Shown here in pieces: positions 1-10,865 of a stretch of 64,000 bases of DNA. Positions within the stretch are counted from its first letter, which is position 1. The number at the start of each line of letters is the position of its first letter. The translations under genes and the position numbers were made by a program. This stretch comes from Pollenia angustigena (lineage: Eukaryota; Arthropoda; Insecta; Diptera; Polleniidae): assembly GCA_930367215.1 (NCBI GenBank), contig OV884059.1, forward strand, positions 227,849,803 through 227,913,802, written 5' to 3'. The notes below the pieces were generated by a model. It ran no database searches and was not told the origin of the DNA. It saw only the letters and a list, made by a program, of their open reading frames with translations.

Positions 1-890
1 TTCTCCTAGGAATAAAGCTGACTCCGATAATTTTGAATTGCCAACAATGTCAATTTTTGTTTACAACCGCAAGATCCATGGTATTGCAGTATTGACAAGA
101 TTTAATTTTGAAATCTGAAATCATTTTAAAATTAAAGAATGAAATCTGTTTGCTTGAAATCATTCTGATATAAGCAAGGCTTCTTTGCTAATCGCAATGA
201 GTCCAATGTGAGTGTATTTTTAAACAAACAATTTAATTGTCTATGCCTATTTTTTGCATAGCAACTAGGAGAAATAACACTTCAAAAAGCAGAGCATAAA
301 ATTAACGGAGATGATTAGAATAGCAAGTCTTTGCAATTAGGTTAGATAACTATTTATAGAAAACTTCTGTTATGATTAGTTAAGAACTTGCTATTATTTA
401 TTTAATTATGAGTTAAACAAATAATTATTGTTTTTTAAGGTTCTGTTTTTTTTTTTTTTTTTTTTTTTTGTTAAAAACTGAGTATAAAAAACAAACAAAG
501 AAGTTAATAATTGTTTGCCAGGAACCAATTTATTAAAGGTTTCTTTTTTTTAATTGTAAACATTTGAAAACGCGTTGACGCATTTAAAAAATGGAGAAGT
601 ATTTCGTAAAATAAGTAACCGAATGTATAACTAGTACTAGATAACAATATTTTAGAAGATTACTTAATTTCCCAGGAAAAACTTTTTGATTTTTAGTAAT
701 ACCTGGTAAGTAGTTGTCATTACAATTGTCATTATTCTGAAAACTACTACTTACTAGTAATGACCTTAGCAACTACTTATTACTTCTATTATTTTCGCTA
801 CTGAACATTTGCTTACTAATAACACAAGGGAACAAAATCGAACAAATTTTAAAGGCTTGAAAAACCACTACACAATTTTGAAGAGTTAAG
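1..890. other. AT-rich DNA, no gene seen
   Basis: No supportable coding region. A pure T run of about 24 bases lies near 447-470. Short open frames here are AT-rich and resemble no family I know. Confidence 0.6.
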
Positions 891-1270
891 TACTCCTAAA
901 ACCGTAACTAATGATTCTATTGTTATAAAATTTGGTATGACCGTCCATAATTTACCATTGGTCCCATACACCTACACCTAAAATTGTAACAAGTAATGTT
1001 TTTGTAGCAGAATTTGGTCTTTGTAATTTCATAGGGCTCTTTAAAATCACAGAAGGAAATGTCGCGAAGGTCAATCCATAATTCCCCATGGGTTCAATAT
1101 AAATTCCACTCTCAATAAGTATGATTGTTGGGAATAATGTAACATATGTTGGTCCAGCCACAACCAATTTTAATACTGACGTCCATTTTTTTTAAACATT
1201 AATAAATGGCTAAAATATTCTAATGTCGGTGGATGGTATCAAAGATTCGGCACATCCGAATTTAGCACTC
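890..1270 (-). repeat. Dispersed repeat copy, minus strand (153-bp-unit family)
   Basis: Read on the minus strand this begins near 1270 with a near-palindrome, a variant of ATTCGGCTGTGCCGAAT, followed by a 'ctttgataccatccacc' stretch. It continues into units resembling the 153-bp tandem repeat at 3000-3620 ('AATTATGGA..GACC.TC.CGA' core). It lies in inverted orientation to the copy at 2896-3720. A Helitron-like non-autonomous element (DINE-1 style, with central tandem repeats) is a possibility but not shown. Confidence 0.55.
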
Positions 1271-2080
1271 TTAATTGTTATTCGTGAGCTTATTTGACAG
1301 TTCATAGCGGGAATTTTCTCACAAAAATATTACGACACACTATTTTCTGTAAAATGCCGTGTAATATTCTTATGTGTCAGCTATTACACTCTCGCCAAGA
1401 CTGTTACAGGCACAGTTTAGTGAGAAAAACAGCTGTTTGTTTCAATTTCTCACTTTTGGTCATTTATTTGTGTACACAACAAAAAAATAAGTAGAAATTC
1501 GAAAAAGAATAAACAATTTTTTTATGCAAAACAACTCCGCAATAGATACAATTCGACTAAAATGAAAAAATTTTAAAATGTTCGTGCACAAGCCCACTAG
1601 CACAACGAACAAGTCACAAGAAATTGAAAATTTTCCATAGAATTTTTTATAAAATCCCCCATATGTAATAAATATATTTTTCTTTTTTTTAACATTTTTT
1701 TTGTTACAAAATCTAAAAGTGGCTATACCAGTATACCGATACCGATATAATTAAAATACCGATACCGATACCGAAATAAAAAAAGTTTAATACCGATACC
1801 GAAATTCGTTTCGGTATCCAACATTGTTTACAAGTAAAAAAAAACTTTAAAAATAATATTTATTTGTTCAACTGATCTTTAGTAAAAGTAACCTAGTTTT
1901 TTATATCATGTGAAAGACTTTCAGCCAAATATTAAAAAAAAGGCGTATTTAGTTAACATTCCTTGCACACTTGCACAAAACAAAGAATATTTGTTCAACT
2001 ACAAAACAAATATTTTTTTATGTTGCTACTGTAAAAATGGGTTTTGTTCAGTTCTAAAATAATAATACATAATAAAATTT
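1271..2080. other. Repeat-rich spacer upstream of the peptide gene
   Basis: Positions 1286-1490 match a family also seen at 20333-20520 (inverted) and 37500-37740; the shared core reads 'ACAGTTTAGTGAGAAAAACA' followed by 'GCTGTTTG'. Positions 1725-1815 hold repeated ACCGAT motifs of the form ATACCGATACCGA. No coding region is supported. Confidence 0.55.
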
Positions 2081-2083
2081 TTC

Positions 2084-2090
2084 TATAAAT
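2084..2090 (+). promoter_or_regulatory. TATA box of the small peptide gene
   Basis: TATAAAT lies 96 bases before the ATG at 2186. A start site about 30 bases downstream would give a 5' UTR of roughly 70 bases, usual for short inducible fly genes. No clear initiator was picked out. Confidence 0.5.
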
Positions 2091-2185
2091 ACTAAAACCA
2101 AAAGCAAAGATTTATAGTCCAATTCAAGGGTTCATCAAGCAAATATCATCTGGGAGCTGACTTAAAAATCTACAGAAAACACAAA

Positions 2186-2296
2186 ATGAAAATTAATCTT
2201 TTAACAATTTTTGGACTTGTATTAGTAATTGTTTTGGCCAATGCCAAGACAACCCTCAAACCAACCCGCAGCCCGTTTAGTCCTTGGGGTGGATAA
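2186..2296 (+). CDS. Candidate short secreted peptide (36 aa)
   Basis: The ATG at 2186 opens a 36-codon frame ending in TAA at 2294-2296. Residues 1-20 form a textbook signal peptide: MK, then a hydrophobic core LLTIFGLVLVIVL, then ANA as a likely cleavage site. The predicted mature peptide is only 16 residues, KTTLKPTRSPFSPWGG: basic, rich in Pro/Ser/Thr and ending in Trp-Gly-Gly. A TATA box lies upstream and an AATAAA about 70 bases past the stop, so the layout is a compact intronless gene. I do not recognise the sequence. By form it resembles fly immune-induced peptides (prepropeptides of about 35-45 aa with very short mature parts), but that role is inference. It sits between two inverted copies of a dispersed repeat and just before a MITE. 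A chance frame cannot be excluded because it is short. Confidence 0.5.
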   Translation: MKINLLTIFGLVLVIVLANAKTTLKPTRSPFSPWGG

Positions 2297-2367
2297 TTTG
2301 TGTGTTCAAGAATTAGCTAAGAATTGTACAATGATTGAGTTAATGTTTTATTTAATATTGCATACAA

Positions 2368-2373
2368 TAAAAG
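2368..2373 (+). terminator. Poly(A) signal of the small peptide gene
   Basis: AATAAA within 'catacaataaaagatt', about 70 bases after the stop codon and followed by an A-rich run. Confidence 0.5.
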
Positions 2374-2462
2374 ATTATAATAAAAAAAAAAAAAAATTTT
2401 TTATTGATTTATTTCAAACTATGGGCGGATAACATATAAGGGGCAATGGTTACTGGACCTTA

Positions 2463-2700
2463 CACAGAAAAAATTCTCCAAAATTTTTCACTAATTAAAG
2501 CATTAATCAAAAATAAAATCAGTTTTAATTAAAAATTTAATCAAGTGAATTAAAAGTTTAATCAAGTGAATTAAACGTGTAATCAATCAAATTAAACGCT
2601 TAATTGATACTATTAAATTGTTAACTGGTGCAAATTTAATTAATTTTTTAATTAATATCACAAATTTTTTAATTGAAATCTATTTTTATTTTTTTCTGTG
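2463..2700. mobile_element. TA-flanked MITE, 238 bp
   Basis: Ends are CACAGAAAAAA... and ...TTTTTTTCTGTG with TA on each side (2461-2462 and 2701-2702). The inside is AT-rich and repeats 'TTTAATCAAGTGAATTAAA'. TA duplication suggests a non-autonomous Tc1/mariner-type element. No coding content. Confidence 0.7.
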
Positions 2701-2895
2701 TAGACTCTACAATAAAGGTAATTTAATTTATAATTTTAGATCAAATTTTTAATTTTACAGTTGAAGCAGTCAGTAAGTTGCGTCCTAGTTGTTCACGTGG
2801 GTTATTGTGTGTTGTGCGGTGTTGATCAGTTCGGTGTGAATTTATTTTTTTTTATAATTGTAGTATTGTTCACAAATAACTTTTAAATGAATTTA

Positions 2896-3720
2896 AACAA
2901 GTTAGAGTGCTATATTCGGCTGTGCCGAATCTTTGGTACCCTCCACCGACAGTTCGAATGTTTAAGAAGTAATATCTGTATGATGTCTATTTACTATTAT
3001 TATCTTAAACTGTGAAGATATGTTATTAATTAAGGTTTTAGGCGACTAAACTGTTTTCCAGTAGGAGGGTTTATATGGGGCCTAGGGTAAATTATGGACC
3101 GACCATCACGAAATTTCACAGCGTCATTTCTAGTCCTTTAAAACTATGACGTACCAATTTCTGTTATGATAGCATTATTAATTATGGTTTTAGGTGTACT
3201 AAACTGTTTTCCGGTAGTAGGGTTTCTATGGGGCCTGGGGTAAATTATGTTCCGATCTTCACGAAATTTCACAGTATCATTTATAGTCCTATAAAAATGT
3301 GACGAGCCAAAATTTGTTATGATTGCATTATTTTTTACGGTTTTAGGCGTACTAAACTGTTTTCCGGTAGTAGGGTTTATATGGGGCCTAAGGTAAATTA
3401 TGGACCGATCGTCACGAAATTTCACAGTGTTATTTCTAGTCCTAAAACACTGTGATGTACCAAATTTTGTTACGCTAGCGTTATTTTTTACGGTTTTAGG
3501 CGTACTAAATTGTTTTCAGGGAGTTGTGTTTATATGGGGCTTAGGGTAAATTATGGACGGATCTTCACGATATTTAACAGCGTGATTTCCAGTCAAATAA
3601 AACAAATTTTTGCAAAATCTTATCTCATACCGTGCCTTGTTCCAGCATTTATGTACATTGTTTACCAATACCCACCGGGGTGTTACTGCATGTCTATAAC
3701 TGAGCTACCTATGTAAACAA
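2896..3720 (+). repeat. Dispersed repeat with four 153-bp tandem units
   Basis: The copy opens near 2912 with ATTCGGCTGTGCCGAAT and 'ctttggtaccctccacc'. From about 3000 a unit recurs at an exact 153-bp step: the landmark CTGTTTTCC lies at 3051, 3204, 3357 and (one change) 3510. Each unit carries 'TATGGGGC', 'AATTATG' and a 'TTCACGA/GTCACGA' block. Fragments of the family occur at 890-1270 and 20240-20335. The structure recalls DINE-1/Helentron-like elements of flies; this is a comparison, not proof. Confidence 0.7.
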
Positions 3721-3907
3721 CATGAAAATTCTATTGCCAATACATTTTCAATAAAATAAAACGACCAAGCGATCTATCAAATAAGACTTTTCAGCCGGGT
3801 GGTGTTGAACTCGCGTTCTTAAGGTTTGTTTCGTATAAAATGTGTGAAAATTAAAAGGTTTGACATTGGGCAGACGCTTGCCGCTCTTATTTAGGAAGCT
3901 CAGCAAG

Positions 3908-4490
3908 CAGGGCTGCCAGGTACTTTTTTTCCTTGTCCCCAAAAAATTAAAAAAATATCCCCAAAAATCCCCAAATTAAGAAAAAAAAACTTAATAAGTA
4001 AATATTTTTCTGTTTGTTTATTTTTCTGACCAAATTTAAAAAATTTTTTTTTTAAAAAGTAAAAATAGTAAGAAAAATTTTAATTAGAAATCCCCAAAAA
4101 TCCCCAAATAAAAATTTTTTGTAAATAAAATTATTTTATTTTGTTTGTACCGTGAAGGAAAAATAACATAAATTTATAAAGTACCTTTAACACTACCTTT
4201 TAACTAAAATGATAATCTTAATAAGGACCTTTTACACCGTATAAGTTGTTGATAAGAGTAAGATAAAAGTTTTGCTACTTTTTTTCATATTTTTAATACG
4301 AGACAAAGAAAAATAAGCATAAATAATAAAAGGGAAACTATATTAAAAGAGTGTAAAATCCCCAAAAAATCCCCGAATTTTTTTTCTAATTCCCCAAAAA
4401 AATCCCCAATCCCCAAATGACTTTCTTTGTCCTTTTCGCTCGCATAAAATCCCCAACTTTGGGGATAAATCCCCAAGTCTGACAGCCCTG
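3908..4490. mobile_element. hAT MITE, 583 bp, CCCCAAA-rich
   Basis: TIRs are CAGGGCTGCCAG and CTGACAGCCCTG, a hAT-type end, with the exact 8-bp duplication TCAGCAAG at 3900-3907 and 4491-4498. The interior repeats ATCCCCAAAAA at both ends. Same TIR family as 16614-17290 and 56648-58000. Confidence 0.88.
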
Positions 4491-4689
4491 TCAGCAAGCG
4501 ATGAGGAGAAGTTATCGTCATAAAACTTTTTTCAGTTTTTTTTTAAAGAAGTTTTCTTCATACAAATTTTTTCCAGTTTTTTTTTTTTAAGAAAACAAAT
4601 TGTTCAGTAAGTAAAAATGTCTTTTTAACTGAAGTAAATTTTATTAAAGAAATACATCTAGATTAGAACAAGTTTGCAAAGAAATGTGA

Positions 4690-6379
4690 AACTACAACCT
4701 CTCGATTCTCGGATTAAGTGAAATAAGATACCTGCAAAGTGGTTCTATGTACCTACCTTCAGGTCACCATTATCTTTTTTCTGGAGGCAATAGCACCAGA
4801 CATCGTGGTGTTGGTATCCTTTTAACACCCCAATCAAGTCGCTGTTTAATAGAATTTAACGCTATACCGAATTATTGTGGCAAGATTTAATTGTCGGTTT
4901 CGCAACATATCTGTCGTTCAGTGTTACGCCCCAACGGAACTTGATGAGGGTAGGGTGAAGGATGAATATTACTCCCAGCTTGACACAACCATCAGCTCAC
5001 TTCCTGGTGGGGATATAAAAATTGTCATTGGCGATTTCAACGCAAAAGTGACAATACCAACATTCAATCGGTTATCGGAAGAAATGGTTTGGGAAATGTA
5101 CGAAATGATAATGGTGAACGAATAGTTGATTTTTGCACAAGGCAAAGCTTGTTTATAGGTGGAACACGTTTTATACATAAGCACATACACAAGTACACTT
5201 GGGAATCACCAGATGGTAATTCTCGTAACCAAATTGACCACGTTATCATTAGCAAACTATTCGTCGGATCTCTTGAAGACGTTAAAGCTCGACGTGGTGC
5301 AGATCTTGACAGTGATCACCAATTGTTAGTTGGCACTTTTCACCTTCGTCCTGCTGCTATAAAACAACAAAAGCATCTAGCCAAACCGAACATCTCGCGT
5401 CTACAAGACCCCTCTGTTGCGGAAAAATATCGGAACACCTTAACAACAAAACTTACAACAAAGAACAACAATGATTTATCTTGGAACGACATACTTAATG
5501 CATGCACACAAGGTGCAAAAGACGTACTCGGTCACGTTGGAAAAAAGCGCAAGTCTTGGATAAGTGACGAAACTTGGGACGAAATATTAAACCGAAAACA
5601 CCTCAAAAACATAAAGAACAAAGCTAAAACTCTAGTTGAAAAAACTTCAGCTAAACTTAAATACAGGCAATCTGCCGCAAGAGTAAAACCGCTAGTACGC
5701 CAAGATAAAGAGAAATATTATAATAACATAGCTGAAGAAACGGAACGGGCGGCAAATACTGGGGACATGCCCCAAATATATGCATCTATTAAGAGACTTG
5801 GAGGAAACAACATTAGAAGCACCGCAACAATCAAAGACCGTAATGGCACGCCGCTAACAGCACCGGACCAACAACTAAGCCGGTGGTGTGAATTTTTCAC
5901 AGAAAATTTGCCAGAAGCAAGTACAAACGTTATAGTCGACCAACCTCCGAAGAAACCAATGCAGGAATATTTCCACAGCCCCACCTACAGTCTTGGAAAT
6001 ACAATTATGCCTCGAGAAGCTTAAAAACGGCAAATCTGCAGGTCCAGACCATATTCCTTCGGAACTTCTCAAATATGGCGCGCCGATATTAGCAACAAAA
6101 CTACATCCAATTATAAAAGAGGTTTGGGACACAAACCAGAAGCCGACATCATGGAAAGAAGGTGTCGTAATCACGATTCCAAAGAAGGGCGATTTAAGTG
6201 AATGCAAGAAATTGAGGGGCATTACCCTATTAAACGCTATCTCCAAACTAATGGCAAAGATTCTACTAGAACGCATTCAACCATCAGTAGAATCTATACT
6301 TCGCAATGAACAAGCTGGATTCCGAACTGGTAGATCCTGTGCTGACCACATTAATTCTCTTCGTATTATCATTGAACAA
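4690..6379 (+). pseudogene. RTE-clade LINE: endonuclease and N-terminal reverse transcriptase, broken
   Basis: Encodes the apurinic-like endonuclease and the first part of the reverse transcriptase of an RTE-clade non-LTR retrotransposon, which would nick target DNA and copy its own RNA. The endonuclease reads across three frames: ILGLSE near 4710, SVVQCYAPTE and IVIGDFNAKV near 4915-5050, and NQIDHVIIS plus SDHQL (the catalytic His region) near 5227-5330. A linker follows, then RT motifs KSAGPDHIPSELLK near 6033 and EQAGFRTGRSC near 6310. Frameshifts lie near 4875, 5050 and 5970. The frame breaks off after LRIIIEQ at 6379, where a second LINE is inserted, and resumes at 8456. Clade assigned from the KKGDLSECKKLRGITLL and GRSCADHI motifs. 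Not functional. Confidence 0.85.
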
Positions 6380-7585
6380 TAACTTATTAACGTCCAAACA
6401 ATCTGGTTTTCGCGTTAATCACAGTTGTGTCACTGCTCTTGCCGACATTGCCGAAGACCTAAGGGGAGAATTAGATGACGGCACATGGCAATATTAGTTC
6501 TTTTGGATCATTCCAAGGCATTCGATACTGTCGACTACACCATTCTTATTCAGAAATTGAAAAGAATGATGTATTTCTCAACAACATCCTGCAAATTGAT
6601 GCAGTCGTATCTCACTGGCAGAGAGCAGTATGTAGAAGTTAACTCATCAACAGTGTCAACTTTCCTTCCTGTTACCAAAGGCGTACCACAAGGTTCAATT
6701 CTTGGACCCCTACTTTTTTCTATATACGTGAACGACTTGCCCAGTCAGCTAATGCACAGTCGTATTAGGATGTATGCGGATGACGTGCAACTATATATAA
6801 GTAGCAGAACAAACGGATTTGAACATAAGCTTAATGCAGACTTAGAACGAGTTGCGGTATGGGCTGCTATCAATGGTCTTAGCCTAAACCCAAAAAAATC
6901 AAAATGTATGTTGCTTCATAAATGGTCGTATCGCAAATTTGAAGCACCGAGACTCTACATTGACGGCCAACAAATTGAAGTCGTCCGAAAAGTGAAGAAC
7001 TTGGGTATAACGTTCAATGACACGTTAACCTGGTCAGATCACATTCCAATAACATGTGGAAAAACGTTCTCAATGCTTCGTAGCTTGTGGCCAACACAAT
7101 TTTGCACTCCATTTAGGATCCGACTGCTTCTGGCGAAAACTTACTTGATTCCGAAGTTAACATATGCCTGTGAAATATTTACAAATTTTGATGCAAAAAG
7201 CAGATCGAGACTAAACGTGACATTTAACAATATAACAAGATACGTTTTTGGCCTCAAATCCTATGGGAATCGTCAGCACATAAGTTTTTACTCTAGGCAA
7301 ATCTGCGGGGTTCCTCTCGATGACCTTATGAAAATAAAAACGTTGTAACTACTCCACAAAATAATCAACACACATCAACCCGAAGAAATGTGCAATCGTC
7401 TCAATTTCACCCGATCTGAAAGGAACAAAACAATAATACCCATGAGATACCAAACACTAGTATCAGAATGGCAGTTCTTTATACCCACTATACGTCTCTG
7501 GAATACTCTCCCATCAAACATTACGGCAGCAAGCAACGCTTTGGATTTTAAGAGGAAAATTTTTCAGTATTATTCTCGAACGTAA
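6380..7585 (+). pseudogene. CR1-like reverse transcriptase C-terminal two-thirds, broken
   Basis: The RT reads QSGFRVNHSC, then LLDHSKAFDTVDY (motif A), GVPQGSILGPLLFSIYVNDL (motif B) and MYADDVQLY (catalytic YADD, intact), then a thumb-like region and a typical LINE C-terminus with RLWNTLPSNI near 7495. A frameshift lies near 6485, and an in-frame TAA at 7346-7348 separates KIKTL from LLHKIINTH; the frame is otherwise continuous to 7585. CR1/LOA-like placement is by motif style. Inactive because it is truncated, shifted and stopped. Confidence 0.82.
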
Positions 7586-7794
7586 CTCTTATTTTTTCCG
7601 AATATTACCACTATAAACAAATTTAGACTCCACATCCAATTAAAAATATTATTTTTATTATTTAAATTATTATTATATTTTTTTATAACTAATTGTGTAC
7701 TTCTGCCATTTCTCGATTATATTTCTTTTCTGTAATTATTTTTAATTAATTTTATACTTTTGGTATTTTTAAAATTATTATTCTTGTTAGTAAT

Positions 7795-8363
7795 CCCAGC
7801 AAAAACTTTGCTTACAAAATGAGTAGAAAAATAATGAGAATTTGAGAAGTCAACTACTTACTTTTCTACTAGAAAAAGTACTTATTTTTGTTCGAGATGT
7901 CCCAAAAGTAACCACTTATAATTTAGCCTATTATAATCTAAAAAATAATATGTTTTTTTTATAAAAATAAAGTAAAAATTTTTCAATTTTTTTTTTAATT
8001 ATTTTTTTTTTATATTTTTTAATTAATTGTTTTTTATTTTATCTTATTTTATTTTATTTTACCTTATTTAAATTTTTATTTTTTTTCTGTCTCTGGCGGG
8101 ATTTGATCCCGCAACCTCGGTGCTGATAGACTAGCTCGCTACCAGCTAGTCTACCGGGGCAGTCTAGTTTTTGTATTAAAAAACATTGTTTTTTGACTAT
8201 AATGACATTTTTATTGTCATAATGAAAATTTTAATTTTTCTGTATATTTAAGTATAATAATAAAGTTATTATTTAATATATAACTAATACTCCAAAAAGT
8301 GGCGAATAAAGCTACAAAGTAATGACTTCTTGAAGTAGGATTGTAAGTAAAGTTTTTGCTGGG
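7795..8363. mobile_element. TIR element, CCCAGCAAAA family, 569 bp
   Basis: Ends CCCAGCAAAAACTTTGCTTA and its near-complement TAAGTAAAGTTTTTGCTGGG, flanked on both sides by AT (7793-7794 and 8364-8365). It splits the 3' UTR of the CR1-like LINE. It carries a tRNA-like module on the minus strand. Two others with CCCARCAAA ends are at 17974-19472 and 36349-37155. Confidence 0.75.
8090..8160 (-). ncRNA. tRNA-like module inside a TIR element
   Basis: On the minus strand: CCCCGG, then a hairpin with 8-bp arms GACTAGCT/AGCTAGTC, then CCGAGG (able to pair with CCCCGG), then a T-arm-like GCGGG..CCCGC stem with a degenerate B box. A related copy on the other strand is at 31861-31927. The D-arm region is too long for a normal cloverleaf and no acceptor stem pairs, so this is not a working tRNA gene. 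Confidence 0.55.
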
Positions 8364-8455
8364 ATCATTCTTAACTAATTGTATACTTCTGCTATTTTTA
8401 AAACTTAAGTTTTGTTGTAGAAGCTCACATAAATAAATAAATAAAATAAATAAAC

Positions 8456-9564
8456 AGTCCAAAGAATACAACACACACCTTTACCTTCTTTTCGTTGACT
8501 TCGAAAGGGCATTTGACACAGTCTAAAGGATTCACTTGTGGGATACCCTTTTATCTAAAGGTATTCCCAATAAAATTTTTATGCTCATCCGAGAACTAAC
8601 TAACGAGTCCACTAGTCGAGTATGTTTTAATGGTAATACCAGCCTCCAATTTTCTTCCTCTGCTGTAGTTAAACAAGGTTGTATTCTATCACCTACACTA
8701 TTTCTTCTGCTTCTTGACAGCGTACTTGAGCAAACCAATATCGAAGCCCCAAATGGCATACAGTGGAACTTGGCCGAAAAACTAAATGACCTAGATTATG
8801 CCGACGACATTTGCCTTATGGCACACCGCTTTGATGATATAGAAGCTAATTAAATAAACTTTCAGTAAATGCGAGGAAGATTGGTTTGAAAATTAATTTA
8901 AAAAAGACAAAGCTTATGCGTATAGGCACAACTTCAACAAAACCACTAAAACTGGCAAATATAGTAATAGAAGATGTAGAATCATTTAATTATCTAGGAA
9001 GCGTAATAAAAAAAGATGGCGGCACTACTGATGATATACAGGCAGGTATTATCAAAGCAAGAGTTGCCTTCCAATCACTGCATAAGGTATGGAAAACCAA
9101 TACCATCAGTAGGAAAACAAAACTTCGGCTCTTTGACTGCAGTGTAAAGTCTCGTTTTGTTGTACGGCTCTACTACATGGGGAATAACACAGTTCAATTT
9201 GAAAAAACTTCAAGGGTTTATAAACCGTTGCTTGCGCCGGATTCTTTGTATCTTCTGGCCAAACACCATATCAACGGAAGACCTCTTGAAAGTTACAAAC
9301 AATATACCAATAGAAAACGAAATAATGAAACGCAAATGGACATGGATTGGCCACATTTTGAGAAGACCTGAAGATGATATCACCCGATCTGCACTTCAAT
9401 GGAATCCTCATGGCCATCGTAGACCTGGAAGACCACGCACAACGTGGAAACGTGCTGTCAAACAAGAATGCAGTACAATTAATAAATCATGGAATCAAAT
9501 TAAGTATCTTGCCAGGGATCGTAGAAAATGGAAGGAAATTGTTAACGCCCTATGTTCACCATGA
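8456..9564 (+). pseudogene. RTE-clade LINE: rest of the reverse transcriptase and C-terminus, broken
   Basis: Continues the protein cut at 6379: LFVDFERAFDTV (motif A) near 8485, a TAA at 8524-8526 just after it, then KQGCILSPTLF (motif B) near 8670 and LDYADDICLMAH (catalytic YADD) near 8790. Frameshifts near 8845 and 9150 lead into MLYGSTTW and the RTE-typical tail RKWTWIGHILRRP, HRRPGRPRTTWKR and a final DRRKWKEIVNALCSP ending at 9564. An AT-rich 3' end with (AT)n and AATAAA follows to about 9655. Together with 4690-6379 it gives roughly 930 codons, close to a full RTE ORF, so this copy was nearly full length before decay. Confidence 0.87.
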
Positions 9565-10056
9565 ACTTTTATTTTTTATATTACATATACATACATATGT
9601 TTTTCTTTTTTATGAATATTTAAAAATAAATAAAGGACATATATATATATAAAGGTAACCCAGATTCCCTTCAATATTGGCGGCAGTAAAGTAAAATTAA
9701 GTTAATTCGCTATTATTATTAACAATTAATAAAGCTTAACTCCAATACGAGAATTTCTATCAGAGATAATTTTATTTTTGTGTTTTTAATGTTTATATTG
9801 TTACGAAAGTAACTTTAGTTAAGAATTATTTGTAATTATAGGTTAAGAATTAGATTAATTTATATGTTATCTTGTATTGATTAGTTATTAAGTATTTGCT
9901 AGTTATTTTATTAGTTAAAATTGTTATTGTATAAGTTATGCACACTTCTAGTGTAAAAATCAATGTACAGATGTAATGTTAAAATTGTTGTGCATAATTG
10001 TACTTCAACCCCACTGTAAACTAGAATGTTCTTTATTAACAGCCTGTTCATGGATT

Positions 10057-10171
10057 TCGAACGTCATCGTTCGCATAGAAAATAACATTTAAAACAAAAA
10101 CAAAATTCGAATATTGTTCGAAGTTTGTTTTTGTTTTAAATGTAACTTTCTATGCGAACGATGACGTTCGA
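10057..10171. mobile_element. Palindromic foldback insert in the LTR, 115 bp
   Basis: Arms TCGAACGTCATCGTTCGCAT and ATGCGAACGATGACGTTCGA continue inward through ACATTTAAAACAAAAACAAA and its complement, leaving only a few loop bases. Almost the whole segment is one hairpin. Confidence 0.75.
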
Positions 10172-10616
10172 TATCGTTAAACAGGTAGTAAGTTATCTCA
10201 ATTTATGGCAACGCCTAAAAGTATGCCTTAGTTTATGATGCCTAATAACTCAATTAATTCATCAAAGTTATTTACGGGAATACAAAATTTACTATTAAGA
10301 TTTTTGTATGACGTGCTAAATTCCCAATTTTCCATATTTGATAAATACACCGAAATTTATTGTTGAGGGAAAGCTAGCCTCTATGCGCATTTCACTGGTT
10401 GCTTAGGCGAGATCATCAGGAAACCTTTTCCAATGATTTTAGAAAAGCTAAAAATATTATACAAATAAAACCCTAAAGCGAATAAGAATTTTAAACACTC
10501 AAAGTCTTACTTGTAACAATATCAAAGCTTAGATAGTAATAGCTGAATAACTTTATAGAGCCATCTAGACTTTAGAACTCGAACGTTTTATGGTCATTTG
10601 CCCGTCTGGGCTAGAG

Positions 10617-10624
10617 TATAAATA
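10617..10624 (+). promoter_or_regulatory. TATA box in the LTR
   Basis: TATAAATA, about 300 bases before the gag ATG at 10921, positioned as the LTR promoter. Confidence 0.55.
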
Positions 10625-10865
10625 CGATCGCAAGAGATGGCATGATTCATTATAAGTTCTGACTTTGTCAAAAACGTATCACGCTGAGAAGAGTATAAAA
10701 TTACGGTTGTTAAAGTGACTAAGTACTAAATAAAGTTGTGTAAATTGTAAACCGTAGCAAAAGTGTTGTGTTTATTTGTTTTATTTGAATAGCAATAAAA
10801 GAACTCGAAACGGTTAATTATAAAGGAAATAAACCAAAACGTTATTGAAAGGCAGTAACGTAACA

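Larger units (their letters stand above)
6380..8455 (+). mobile_element. 5'-truncated CR1-like LINE inserted in the RTE element
   Basis: Lies exactly between two parts of the RTE reverse transcriptase. It begins inside its own RT (NNLLTSKQSGFR), as expected for incomplete reverse transcription, and ends in an AAATAAATAAAT-type tail. Left and right junctions share only a few bases ('gaaca'/'aaca'), so no clear target duplication is claimed. Its 3' UTR is interrupted by a TIR element at 7795-8363. Confidence 0.8.
9799..10865 (+). mobile_element. 5' LTR of a gypsy-type retrotransposon
   Basis: Begins TGTTACG and ends CGTAACA, immediately followed by a primer-binding-like TTGGTGTCAGAAGTG and then a gag gene. 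Inside are a TATAAATA (10617-10624) and an AATAAA near 10729. A 115-bp palindromic insert lies at 10057-10171. No matching 3' LTR is in the window. Confidence 0.75.
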
